Below, one piece after another: positions 23,585 to 31,494 of a stretch of 49,302 nt of DNA (position 1 is the stretch's first letter; the number at the start of each line of letters is the position of its first letter). Source of the DNA: Stutzerimonas chloritidismutans AW-1. Its GTDB lineage: Bacteria; Pseudomonadota; Gammaproteobacteria; Pseudomonadales; Pseudomonadaceae. Under the pieces are notes generated by a model that made no database searches, was not told the DNA's origin, and worked only from the letters and a program-made list of their open reading frames with translations. Location of the stretch: NCBI RefSeq assembly GCF_000495915.1, contig NZ_AOFQ01000011.1:1-49302 (forward strand), in the 5' to 3' direction. The position numbers and the translations under genes were made by a program.

Positions 23585-24897
23585 CGAGCTGCGAGAGCCT
23601 CAGTGATTTCCGACGACTTAGCAACGCGGCGGGTCTTTTTAACGGGCTTGTCACTCTCCACGACCAGAACCGCCTCAGTCTCCGGCTCGTACAGAACAAA
23701 GTCGGTTATTGGTTCATGCAACGACAGCGCACCTTGCTTTTTCGCATTCACAAAGTCGCCCATGCGCTCAGTGCCAAGCTCGAACCTATGTAGGGTAGTT
23801 CTGATTGCTTCATCACTACGGTCAACACCAATCCAACGGCGGCCAAGACTGGCGGCAACTGCAATCGTCGTTCCTGAACCCGAGTAACAATCCATAACCA
23901 GATCGCCGGGGTTAGATGATGCTTCGACTATTCGCGCCAACAATGCCGGATTCTTCTCGGTTGGATAACCGGTGATATGGATGTTCTGATTGTGAGCATC
24001 CCTCATATCCATCCAAATATCCTGCACTGGAATTCCCGCGCTGTTCTCCAAATAAATCTTTCGCCTTGGGTTTCCAGTGGCCGACCAATAAATCTCACCT
24101 CTGGCATCCATTTCATCCAATGTTGAAGGCGGGTACTGCCAGTGCTTACCGGGCGGAGGCGGCTTCCCCCTCCAATCCTTGCCTGTCTCGCCATTACGAA
24201 CGCCTGGCGCATGGACAGGCACTTTCTTGTAGCGGCGACCATCAGGATCAACGTATTGGTACTCCTTCAAAGCCTTGGCGTCGTCCCATTGCTCAACAGG
24301 CCGATTCCAAACATAGCTGTCACTCTTCGTATAAAAGAGAATATAGTCAGCCACATTTCCGTATGTCTTACGGGTGTAATTCTTCGGATTGCACTTTTTC
24401 CGGGTAATGCAGTTTCGGAAGTTTTTTTCTCCGAAAATCTCATCGAGAACAACCCGGAAGTGAAAAATCATCCTCTCATCAAGATGGAGGTATAGAGAAC
24501 CATCATCAGCAAGCAAACGATGAATTAAAACCAGTCGCTCGCGCAGGGACTCTACGAAAGCAGGCCCGACCAAATGGTCATCGTAGGCGTGCTTTTGCTT
24601 GCGTGACTCAAAGGCAGAAGCAGTTGCAAACGGCGGGTCGATGTAGACCAGCTTAACCTTCCCTGCGACTGATTCATCCTGCGCAAGCGCAGACAACACG
24701 GCAAGGTTATCCGCGTGGTAAAGCCTGTTATCACCACCAAAGTAGGCCGGATTTGGTACATACCGACCCGCTGGGGTTGCCAGAATTTCCTCTACCGACT
24801 TCTTGCCGGGGTACTCTAAGCGGAAGCCACCAGTGTCAGCAGGGTGACCTTGTGCACCATTGCTACGCTTCCCCTTCCCGGGAATAGGAACTGCCAT
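23581..24897 (-). CDS. Beta-class N6-adenine DNA methyltransferase
   Basis: A 438-aa enzyme. Motif IV IDPPF at 86-90 comes first, a target-recognition region follows (about 160-300), and the SAM-binding motif MDCYSGSGTT is at 335-344; that order defines the beta class. DPPF indicates adenine-N6 methylation, usually of a type II or type III site. It would protect DNA from the enzyme coded directly upstream. One base separates it from that gene; it overlaps the glycosylase downstream. Recognition sequence cannot be deduced. Confidence 0.9.
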   Translation of the reverse strand: MAVPIPGKGKRSNGAQGHPADTGGFRLEYPGKKSVEEILATPAGRYVPNPAYFGGDNRLYHADNLAVLSALAQDESVAGKVKLVYIDPPFATASAFESRKQKHAYDDHLVGPAFVESLRERLVLIHRLLADDGSLYLHLDERMIFHFRVVLDEIFGEKNFRNCITRKKCNPKNYTRKTYGNVADYILFYTKSDSYVWNRPVEQWDDAKALKEYQYVDPDGRRYKKVPVHAPGVRNGETGKDWRGKPPPPGKHWQYPPSTLDEMDARGEIYWSATGNPRRKIYLENSAGIPVQDIWMDMRDAHNQNIHITGYPTEKNPALLARIVEASSNPGDLVMDCYSGSGTTIAVAASLGRRWIGVDRSDEAIRTTLHRFELGTERMGDFVNAKKQGALSLHEPITDFVLYEPETEAVLVVESDKPVKKTRRVAKSSEITEALAAR

Positions 24898-24898
24898 A

Positions 24899-25771
24899 TC
24901 AAGACCCCAACCATTCGGCAGTAATTCGATCAGGCACCATTCGCAAGGTCACAACCTTAACGCGGCCCGGCCATTGATCTTCGATGTAGGAATAGTCATT
25001 CCACATCGAGCCAAGCAACAAGCCCGGCCCATCGTTCACATAAATTACCTTGATATGCTGCATCCCGTGGCTGTCAGCGTACCCAATAATCTCTTGCGCG
25101 ACCTCTCGATACTGGCCTGTACGATCATCTTCTTGCGCACCGCCACGATCTGAGTCATAACGCGCCAAGCCGATTGCAAGCACCTTTTTCCCGTCATAGA
25201 TTACAAAATCTACTGGACGATCAGGCTTCGGGTAGTCTTTGAATATGTTGCCCAACAACACGTCTTTACCAGCACGCTCAGGCCCAGTAACGACAAGCCC
25301 GACGTGCTGACTACGAAGCACGTCAAACAGCCGCTCCGTCAGGTCATAGCCCTTCTTGCCACGATCTTTGTATTCCCATAGGACAGCACAGAGAGCTTCA
25401 TCTGGCATGGGGCGCGTATCAAACTTCTGCTGTACCTCCACGATGCTTCGGAACGCATCGCCAAATTGAGCGCAAATTTTGGCGGCATCACTCTTGCGCT
25501 TGAGCATTTCAACGGGAGTTTGCGGGCTGACGTACTTCTTGAACACCCGGCAAAGCTGCGTGCGCATCCACTGATTTCTTGTCTCCATGATGGAGCTAAA
25601 GAAATTTGTTGAGGAGTGGGAGGCTTTCAACAACAAACCGAATTCGACCAGCACAGGCTCATAGAGTCGGCAGGCATCCGGCAAAATGTCTGGGTAATAC
25701 TCGCCAGTGGCGAGCGTAATCCATGCCTCGGCTTCGTCTTTGTAATCTCTAAATTTCTTTTCTATAGCCAC
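24899..25771 (-). CDS. Probable type II restriction endonuclease
   Basis: A 290-aa protein directly before the methyltransferase. VDFVIYDGKKVLAIGLARYDSDRGGAQEDDRTGQ (residues about 187-220) is an acidic conserved-looking core that could hold a PD-(D/E)XK-type active site, and VIYVNDGPGLLLG follows. Size suits a type II enzyme. GTG start with GGGTC upstream is weak. Assigned mainly by position beside a beta-class methyltransferase plus the acidic motif; the nuclease fold is not proven. Confidence 0.62.
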   Translation of the reverse strand: MAIEKKFRDYKDEAEAWITLATGEYYPDILPDACRLYEPVLVEFGLLLKASHSSTNFFSSIMETRNQWMRTQLCRVFKKYVSPQTPVEMLKRKSDAAKICAQFGDAFRSIVEVQQKFDTRPMPDEALCAVLWEYKDRGKKGYDLTERLFDVLRSQHVGLVVTGPERAGKDVLLGNIFKDYPKPDRPVDFVIYDGKKVLAIGLARYDSDRGGAQEDDRTGQYREVAQEIIGYADSHGMQHIKVIYVNDGPGLLLGSMWNDYSYIEDQWPGRVKVVTLRMVPDRITAEWLGS

Positions 25772-25785
25772 GGTTGACCCTGTAG

Positions 25786-26361
25786 TTAGATGGTTGAATT
25801 CTGTTGACGAACAGGAGCGACCTTATAGATCGTTGTTCTGGAAACTTTGTAGCTCTTGGCTATCTGGCTGACAGGTATCGTCGGGTCAGTCATTAGCCTT
25901 CTAATCTCTCGTACCTGTTTATCGTCCAATTTCGGCTTACGGCCTCCTGCCCGGCCACGGGCGCGGGCGGCAGCTAGACCGGCCTGTGTGCGCTCGCGGA
26001 TCAAGCTCCGCTCGAACTCAGACAGCGCCCCGAACAAATGGAAAGCCATCTTGCCCGCTGCGGTATCCGTCTCGATCCTTTCGGTGAGGCTCACAAAGCT
26101 GATACCGCGCTCTTTTAGATCGTCAACGATCCGCAGCAGGTCTTTCAGGCTGCGCCCGAGTCGATCCAGCCGCCACACCACAAGGGTGTCACCAGCTCGC
26201 AGCGCCTTGAGGCACTGGTCAAGCTCCGGGCGGTCTGCTGTCTTGCCGCTGGCCTTCTCTTCGTAGGTGACGCTGCACCCGGCTTTCGTCAGCGCGTCAC
26301 GCTGCAAATCAAGGTGCTGATCGTCCGTCGAAACGCGGGCATAGCCGATGCGTTGATTCAT
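25786..26361 (-). CDS. tnpR: Serine recombinase (Tn3-type resolvase/invertase)
   Basis: A 191-aa serine recombinase. Catalytic Ser in IGYARVST (Ser11), the conserved VVWRLDRLGRS and ERxxIRERT segments, and a C-terminal HTH (VSQIAKSYKVSRTTIYK). It lies 14 bases before the restriction enzyme on the same strand, so one transcript may cover recombinase, endonuclease, methyltransferase and glycosylase. Its upstream region (26362-26424), where a res site would lie, is interrupted at 26425. Confidence 0.88.
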   Translation of the reverse strand: MNQRIGYARVSTDDQHLDLQRDALTKAGCSVTYEEKASGKTADRPELDQCLKALRAGDTLVVWRLDRLGRSLKDLLRIVDDLKERGISFVSLTERIETDTAAGKMAFHLFGALSEFERSLIRERTQAGLAAARARGRAGGRKPKLDDKQVREIRRLMTDPTIPVSQIAKSYKVSRTTIYKVAPVRQQNSTI

Positions 26362-26455
26362 GGACAGTACCTAAACATTGAAAAATTGACGGATATTTTA
26401 ACAGGCCAAGGCATCCAAAGACAGTGTCATTTTCAGAAGACGACTGCACGGAATA

Positions 26456-27022
26456 TCAGGAGTCGGCCGCACTGGTGGATTGCAGCGCGGTGTACAGGGC
26501 CGTCTTGCTCACCTTGAGCCGTGTAGCGGCCTCTCGGACATTAAGCCCGTTGGCGATGTGCTCCCGCGCTCGCTGCAACTTGTCGGCGGTGACAACCGGC
26601 TTTCGCCCGCCCTTCCTCCCACGAGCGGCGGCGGCAGTCAACCCGGCCTTGGTGCGCTCGCGGATCAAGTCGCGCTCGAACTGGCCCAGCGCGCCGAACA
26701 CGTGGAAGATGAGCCGCCCGCCTGGCGTGGTGGTGTCGATGGCTTCCGTCAGAGAACGGAAGCCGACGCCTCGCGCTTCCAGCGCGCCTATCGTTTCGAT
26801 TAGGTGCGGCATAGAGCGCCCGAGCCGATCCAGCCGCCAGACGGCCAGCACGTCGCCGTCGCGCAGGTAGGCCAGCGCATCAGCCAAGCCGGGGCGGTCG
26901 GCCTTGGCCCCGGAAGTCGTGTCCTCGAAAACGCGCTCGCAGCCTGCCTTGCGTAGCGCATCCGTCTGCAAGGCGGTGTCCTGTTCCGCCGTCGATACCC
27001 GCGCATAGCCGATCAGTGCCAT
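26456..27022 (-). CDS. tnpR: Resolvase TnpR of the transposase-less unit
   Basis: A 188-aa serine recombinase with Ser10 in IGYARVST, VWRLDRLGRSM, FERDLIRERT and a C-terminal HTH (NVREAATRLKVSKTALYTAL). ATG 27022 is used; the frame is open from 27139. The intergenic stretch 27023-27203 contains several TGTCCG-type half-sites in both orientations and is the likely res site, shared as promoter region with the divergent toxin-antitoxin genes. Confidence 0.9.
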   Translation of the reverse strand: MALIGYARVSTAEQDTALQTDALRKAGCERVFEDTTSGAKADRPGLADALAYLRDGDVLAVWRLDRLGRSMPHLIETIGALEARGVGFRSLTEAIDTTTPGGRLIFHVFGALGQFERDLIRERTKAGLTAAAARGRKGGRKPVVTADKLQRAREHIANGLNVREAATRLKVSKTALYTALQSTSAADS

Positions 27023-27203
27023 TTGCCGCCTCTCTTGTCCGTCATTCCGTCCGCCTATCTTAATGTCCGACAACCCGTTGTGCAATAACTTTGCTGGACA
27101 GTGTCCGGCATGGCCGACTAATGATCGTTTGACGGACATTGACGGTAAGGCATTTTTGCATTACTATGTGAAGCATCAACCTTGATTGCGAGGGCAAACC
27201 ACC

Positions 27204-27455
27204 ATGACCACATTGACCGTTACCGCACGGGGACAAGTGACGTTTCGGAAGGACGTACTGCAACACCTCGGCATCAGGCCAGGCGACAAGATCGAGCTGG
27301 ACTTGTTGCCAGACGGTCGGGGCGTGCTCAAGGCGGCACGGCCCGCAGGGACGATAGCCAGCTTTGTCGGCCTGCTCGCGGGCAAGACGCAGAAGGTTGC
27401 CACCATCGAAGAAATCAACGAGGCGGCGGCGCAAGGCTGGGCAGGTAAGCAATGA
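27204..27455 (+). CDS. AbrB/MazE-type antitoxin
   Basis: An 83-aa protein with a SpoVT/AbrB DNA-binding N-terminus (TLTVTARGQVTFRKDVLQHLGIRPGDKIEL). This swapped-hairpin fold binds its own promoter, while the C-terminus binds the toxin. It overlaps the PIN toxin by ATGA. ATG 27204 is preferred over an upstream TTG. The pair would stabilise the mobile unit on its host replicon. Confidence 0.85.
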   Translation: MTTLTVTARGQVTFRKDVLQHLGIRPGDKIELDLLPDGRGVLKAARPAGTIASFVGLLAGKTQKVATIEEINEAAAQGWAGKQ

Positions 27456-27847
27456 AGGTCGCAGTCGATACCAACGTCCTTGTGCGTGCGGTTGTGCGTG
27501 ACGATCCCGCACAAGCGGACGTTGCCGCCGCAGTCTTGACCGACGCCGAGTTGATCGCGGTCGCGCTGCCGTGCCTATGCGAATTTGTTTGGGTGCTGCT
27601 GCGTGTCTACGGCTTCCAGCAAGCCGACGCGGCCAGCGCGATCCGGGCACTACTGGCCGCCGCGAATGTGGAAGTGAACCGGCCTGCCGTGGAGGCTGGC
27701 TTGCTGGTGCTCGACGCGGGCGGAGACTTTGCCGATGGCGTCATTGCCTACGAAGGCAACTGGCTTGGCGGGGAAACCTTCGTTTCCTTCGATAAGAAGG
27801 CGGTGGCACTTCTCACGGCGCAAGGGCAATCAACGCGCCTTTTGTGA
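27452..27847 (+). CDS. PIN-domain toxin (VapC family)
   Basis: A 131-aa PIN ribonuclease. VDTNVLVRAVVRDD holds the first catalytic Asp (residue 5), with further acidic residues at LCEFVWVLLRVYG (Glu) and DFADGVIAY. VapC-type toxins cleave RNA when the antitoxin is lost. Start overlaps the antitoxin stop; its own stop overlaps the next gene. Confidence 0.88.
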   Translation: MKVAVDTNVLVRAVVRDDPAQADVAAAVLTDAELIAVALPCLCEFVWVLLRVYGFQQADAASAIRALLAAANVEVNRPAVEAGLLVLDAGGDFADGVIAYEGNWLGGETFVSFDKKAVALLTAQGQSTRLL

Positions 27848-28395
27848 CGGACATGAGCATGAACGAATTCCGCCGACTGGCCGCGAAGATCGACCAACAC
27901 ATGCAGCAGCTTGCCGCCCAGGGTGTCAGCGAGGCCCATGCCATCATCAATCGCATGATGGGGTACGGGCCTGACCTGCACAGGATTTGGGTCGGCACAT
28001 CCGATCAGCAGCTCATGGCGCTGTCCCGCGAGTTCCCAGGGTTCTACCGCTACGCCCGCATCATGGAAGAGGCATCCGAAGCCGAGCGCCGCAAGGCTTC
28101 GCGGCCCTATGACGGCATGGCCGAGTTCTCCGAACAGCACAAGCAAATGGGCGCGCAACTGCTGACCACGGCGGCCACGCTTGAGCGTGGCTACCAGGCG
28201 TTTCGTGCGAGCGGCAGTCTCCAAGACTTCCGGCCTCAGCTCGACGAGCTGGGCCGCCTGCATCGGCAATGGCTGTCCGACCTGGAAGCCTTCAAAGACT
28301 CGCTGCGCACGCAGGGCGCAGAACCCAAGGTGCTGGAATACGTGAACGAGGCTTTCGGCCGCCTGGCCGAGCGCATCAAGCAGCTTGCCGGTTGA
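27844..28395 (+). CDS. Hypothetical helical protein, 183 aa
   Basis: GTG 27844 overlaps the toxin stop (GTGA); ATG 27859 within MSMNEF is an alternative. Almost entirely alpha-helical with heptad-like stretches (EFSEQHKQMGAQLLTTAATLERGYQAF). No family recognised. Being coupled to the toxin-antitoxin pair it may be a third component of the module. Confidence 0.65.
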   Translation: MTDMSMNEFRRLAAKIDQHMQQLAAQGVSEAHAIINRMMGYGPDLHRIWVGTSDQQLMALSREFPGFYRYARIMEEASEAERRKASRPYDGMAEFSEQHKQMGAQLLTTAATLERGYQAFRASGSLQDFRPQLDELGRLHRQWLSDLEAFKDSLRTQGAEPKVLEYVNEAFGRLAERIKQLAG

Positions 28396-28476
28396 TCGCC
28401 GGAATTTTCGGCGGTTCCGGCTTTGTCGCGCCGTGCACAAGAGTTCTGAGCAATTCCGATCTCTCGCGGCGCTTCG

Positions 28477-28518
28477 TGCATAGAACTTCTGACCGTTCCC
28501 GGTCAGAAGTTCTATGCA
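28477..28518. repeat. 18-bp perfect inverted repeat
   Basis: TGCATAGAACTTCTGACC and its exact complement (28501-28518) around a 6-base spacer. A degenerate direct copy starts near 28431. Such TTCTGA-bearing repeats lie inside Tn402-type ends and may be transposase-binding sites; the hairpin could also end the transcript of the gene finishing at 28395. Otherwise 28396-28544 holds no gene. Confidence 0.7.
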
Positions 28519-28775
28519 CACACGGCGGCCAGCCCAGTGAACTGGTGCAGTCGCCTTCTGAAAACGACATCGGTGTCGTTTTCAGAAGACGGCTGCACTG
28601 AACGTCAGAAGCCGACTGCACTATAGCAGCGGAGGGGTTGGATCCATCAGGCAACGACGGGCTGCTGCCGGCCATCAGCGGACGCAGGGAGGACTTTCCG
28701 CAACCGGCCGTTCGATGCGGCACCGATGGCCTTCGCGCAGGGGTAGTGAATCCGCCAGGATTGACTTGCGCTGCC

Positions 28776-29789
28776 CTACCTCTCACTAGTGAGGGGCGGC
28801 AGCGCATCAAGCGGTGAGCGCACTCCGGCACCGCCAACTTTCAGCACATGCGTGTAAATCATCGTCGTAGAGACGTCGGAATGGCCGAGCAGATCCTGCA
28901 CGGTTCGAATGTCGTAACCGCTGCGGAGCAAGGCCGTCGCGAACGAGTGGCGGAGGGTGTGCGGTGTGGCGGGCTTCGTGATGCCTGCTTGTTCTACGGC
29001 ACGTTTGAAGGCGCGCTGAAAGGTCTGGTCATACATGTGATGGCGACGCACGACACCGCTCCGTGGATCGGTCGAATGCGTGTGCTGCGCAAAAACCCAG
29101 AACCACGGCCAGGAATGCCCGGCGCGCGGATACTTCCGCTCAAGGGCGTCGGGAAGCGCAACGCCGCTGCGGCCCTCGGCCTGGTCCTTCAGCCACCATG
29201 CCCGTGCACGCGACAGCTGCTCGCGCAGGCTGGGTGCCAAGCTCTCGGGTAACATCAAGGCCCGATCCTTGGAGCCCTTGCCCTCCCGCACGATGATCGT
29301 GCCGTGATCGAAATCCAGATCCTTGACCCGCAGTTGCAAACCCTCACTGATCCGCATGCCCGTTCCATACAGAAGCTGGGCGAACAAACGATGCTCGCCT
29401 TCCAGAAAACCGAGGATGCGAACCACTTCATCCGGGGTCAGCACCACCGGCAAGCGCCGCGACGGCCGAGGTCTTCCGATCTCCTGAAGCCAGGGCAGAT
29501 CCGTGCACAGCACCTTGCCGTAGAAGAACAGCAAGGCCGCCAATGCCTGACGATGCGTGGAGACCGAAACCTTGCGCTCGTTCGCCAGCCAGGACAGAAA
29601 TGCCTCGACTTCGCTGCTGCCCAAGGTTGCCGGGTGACGCACACCGTGGAAACGGATGAAGGCACGAACCCAGTGGACATAAGCCTGTTCGGTTCGTAAG
29701 CTGTAATGCAAGTAGCGTATGCGCTCACGCAACTGGTCCAGAACCTTGACCGAACGCAGCGGTGGTAACGGCGCAGTGGCGGTTTTCAT
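28776..29789 (-). CDS. intI1: Class 1 integron integrase
   Basis: Full-length 337-aa tyrosine recombinase. Catalytic Arg146 (GTGMRISEG), His277/Arg280 ([13 protein letters not shown]), LGHSD and nucleophile Tyr312 (TTMIYTHV). It recombines attI1 with cassette attC sites. It carries Arg32 and His39, the version paired with the weak PcW promoter, which is indeed the promoter in this gene. Essentially the canonical clinical IntI1 sequence by eye. Confidence 0.97.
29674..29702 (+). promoter_or_regulatory. Integron cassette promoter Pc, weak (PcW) type
   Basis: TGGACA (29674-29679), 17-base spacer, TAAGCT (29697-29702), reading out of intI1 toward the cassette. This hexamer pair is the PcW variant: weak cassette expression with an active integrase. 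The second promoter P2 (TTGTTA at 29793, TACAGT at 29813) has the 14-base spacer and should be inactive. Confidence 0.93.
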
Positions 29790-29868
29790 GGCTTGTTATG
29801 ACTGTTTTTTTGTACAGTCTATGCCTCGGGCATCCAAGCAGCAAGCGCGTTACGCCGTGGGTCGATGT

Positions 29869-29931
29869 TTGATGTTATGGAGCAGCAACGATGTTACGCA
29901 GCAGGGCAGTCGCCCTAAAACAAAGTTAGGC
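29869..29931 (+). other. attI1 integration site
   Basis: Standard attI1 with integrase-binding direct repeats ending in the simple site AAAGTTAGGC; the crossover is after the G of GTTAGGC (29925-29931). The first cassette begins here. Confidence 0.95.
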
Positions 29932-29968
29932 GTCCAATCTTGGCACCGCAATAATGAAAAGGAATCAC

Positions 29969-30655
29969 ATGGCTATTACACTTGCGTTTGATGTCTATGG
30001 AACTCTAATCAATACGCATGGCGTTATCGTTGCGTTGGAAAAACATGTTGGCGATAAAGCCTCTGAATTTTCTCGTACTTGGCGTGAGAAACAACTCGAA
30101 TATTCATTTCGTCGTGGGTTAATGCAGAATTATGAAAACTTTTCCGTATGTACCAGCAATGCTCTCGATTACGCGAGTTCATACTTTAAAGTCCCGCTTG
30201 GCCTGAAAGAGAAGGAGGAACTCTTGGGCGCATATAAAGTACTGCCGGCATTCGACGATGTAGAAGACGGGTTGGCTCGCGCAAAGAAAGCCGGCTTTAG
30301 AATGTTCGCGTTCTCGAATGGCAGCGCCGATGCGGTAGAGATATTGCTAAAGAATGCTGGAATCCGGGACCACTTTATCGGCGTGGTGAGTGTTGATGAA
30401 ATGAAGTCATACAAGCCAAACCCCGGCGTATATAGTCATTTTTTGAGAAGGGCTGGTGCTTTGGGAGCGGATGCTTGGCTTGTATCAAGTAATCCATTCG
30501 ATGTAATTGGAGCCATTTCTTCAGGAATGCGTGCGGCGTGGATTAAACGTTCCCCTGAGGCATTATTCGATCCGTGGGGAATCGAGCCAACGTTAACTGT
30601 AAATGGTCTTTCTACCTTGGCTGAACAAATTGGCCAAGAATGCAGGTACGCCTAA
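29969..30655 (+). CDS. Haloacid dehalogenase (type II, HAD family), gene cassette
   Basis: A 228-aa HAD-superfamily hydrolase. Nucleophile Asp8 in AFDVYGTLIN, motif II Ser in FAFSNGSADA, Lys in SYKPNPGVYS, and acidic motif IV in SSNPFDVIGA, matching L-2-haloacid dehalogenases that hydrolyse short 2-haloacids. ATG 29969 follows AAGGA; ATG 29954 is in frame upstream. It is more AT-rich than its neighbours, usual for cassettes. It is not a resistance gene; suggests exposure to halogenated compounds or an environmental cassette pool. Confidence 0.85.
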   Translation: MAITLAFDVYGTLINTHGVIVALEKHVGDKASEFSRTWREKQLEYSFRRGLMQNYENFSVCTSNALDYASSYFKVPLGLKEKEELLGAYKVLPAFDDVEDGLARAKKAGFRMFAFSNGSADAVEILLKNAGIRDHFIGVVSVDEMKSYKPNPGVYSHFLRRAGALGADAWLVSSNPFDVIGAISSGMRAAWIKRSPEALFDPWGIEPTLTVNGLSTLAEQIGQECRYA

Positions 30656-30713
30656 CAATTCGTTCGAGGGCCGATGGCCCTGACGGGCCGCGCCCTCAAC
30701 TCAAACGTTGAAC
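30650..30713 (+). other. attC site of the cassette
   Basis: 64 bases running from GCCTAAC to GTTGAAC, with imperfect inverted arms (TTCGAGGGCC.../...GCGCCCTCAA) typical of a short attC. The gene stop lies in the first attC box. 30714-30809 behind it holds no complete gene. Confidence 0.88.
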
Positions 30714-30809
30714 GACAGCTTTCCCAAAAGCTCTACGGCTGCTCTGGGTCGACACCGGTAATCGGATCGTTGCCGCACTGAACAGCGCCCCGTTCCAGGT
30801 CGCCTCCAT

Positions 30810-31448
30810 TTATGCGGCTGAACCGAGGGAGAGCAGCTTTACGCCGTCTGGCCGCAGTTCGCCCTTGGGCGACACGTGCCGGTAGAGCGTCTGCCGGGTA
30901 ATCCCGAGTTCTTCGCAGAGATCGCCCACCTTGGTTTCCGGTTGCCCCATGCTGGCCATCGCCAGGCGTAGCTTGGCGGCGGTCATCTTGAAGGGGCGCC
31001 CCCCTTTCCTGCCGCGAGCGCGCGCCGAGATAAGTCCAGCGACTGTTCGCTCGGAAATCAACTCACGCTCGAACTCGGCCAGCGCGGCAAAAATACCGAA
31101 CACAAGCTTGCCGGCGGCAGTCGTCGTGTCGACCGCCGCACCGTGACCGGTCAGGACCTTCAGGCCCACGCTACGCGCAGTTAGGTCGTGCACGGTGTTG
31201 ATCAGGTGGCGCAGATCACGGCCAAGCCGATCGAGCTTCCACACGATCAGCGTGTCCCCTTCACGAAGCGCCTTCAGGCAAGCAGCCAACCCTGGGCGAT
31301 CATCGCGCCTGCCCGAGGCCAGATCCTCGTAAAGGTGCGCAAGGCTCACACCAGCGGCGATGAGCGCATCGCGTTGCAAATTGGTGGACTGGGATCCGTC
31401 CGCCTTCGATACCCGCATGTAGCCGATCAGCACCTTTTCACCCGTCAC
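30810..31448 (-). CDS. tniR: Tn402 resolvase TniR (TniC)
   Basis: A 212-aa serine recombinase: Ser in IGYMRVSKADG, VWKLDRLGRDLRHL, FERELISERT, C-terminal HTH (KVGDLCEELGITRQTLYRHV). GTG start at 31448. It resolves cointegrates at a res site in 31449-31530, just upstream. The 46 bases to tniQ hold TGTGACAG-type half-sites consistent with res. Confidence 0.93.
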   Translation of the reverse strand: MTGEKVLIGYMRVSKADGSQSTNLQRDALIAAGVSLAHLYEDLASGRRDDRPGLAACLKALREGDTLIVWKLDRLGRDLRHLINTVHDLTARSVGLKVLTGHGAAVDTTTAAGKLVFGIFAALAEFERELISERTVAGLISARARGRKGGRPFKMTAAKLRLAMASMGQPETKVGDLCEELGITRQTLYRHVSPKGELRPDGVKLLSLGSAA

Positions 31449-31494
31449 GTATACGTTCGATTATGTGACAGTTTGCATCGGGAAGCTCTGCACG

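Larger units (their letters stand above)
21202..26424. mobile_element. Remnant of a Tn3-family transposon with defence cargo
   Basis: 21202-21239 is a 38-bp Tn3-type terminal repeat: starts GGGG, contains GAGAAAACGGACA, ends CGTACGCTAAG. Inside lie the AbiTii gene, the restriction-modification-glycosylase operon and a serine recombinase that would be its resolvase. No tnpA and no second terminal repeat are visible; the element is broken at 26425 by a Tn402-family insertion in the region where the res site should be. Confidence 0.6.
26425..28569. mobile_element. Transposase-less unit with Tn402-type inverted ends
   Basis: 25-bp ends at 26425-26449 and 28545-28569 are inverted copies (23 of 25 match) and both belong to the TGTCATTTTCAGAAG type of Tn402/class 1 integron ends. 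Inside are a resolvase, an AbrB/PIN toxin-antitoxin pair and one hypothetical gene, but no tni genes. It would need a transposase in trans, such as the Tn402 element next door. No 5-bp target duplication is seen. Confidence 0.7.

Noticed and set aside
29793..29818. Second integron promoter P2
   Set aside because: Spacer between TTGTTA and TACAGT is 14 bases; the active form needs the 17-base spacer.
30714..30809. Possible qacE or second cassette remnant behind attC
   Set aside because: Too short, no attC and no recognisable frame; cannot be assigned.
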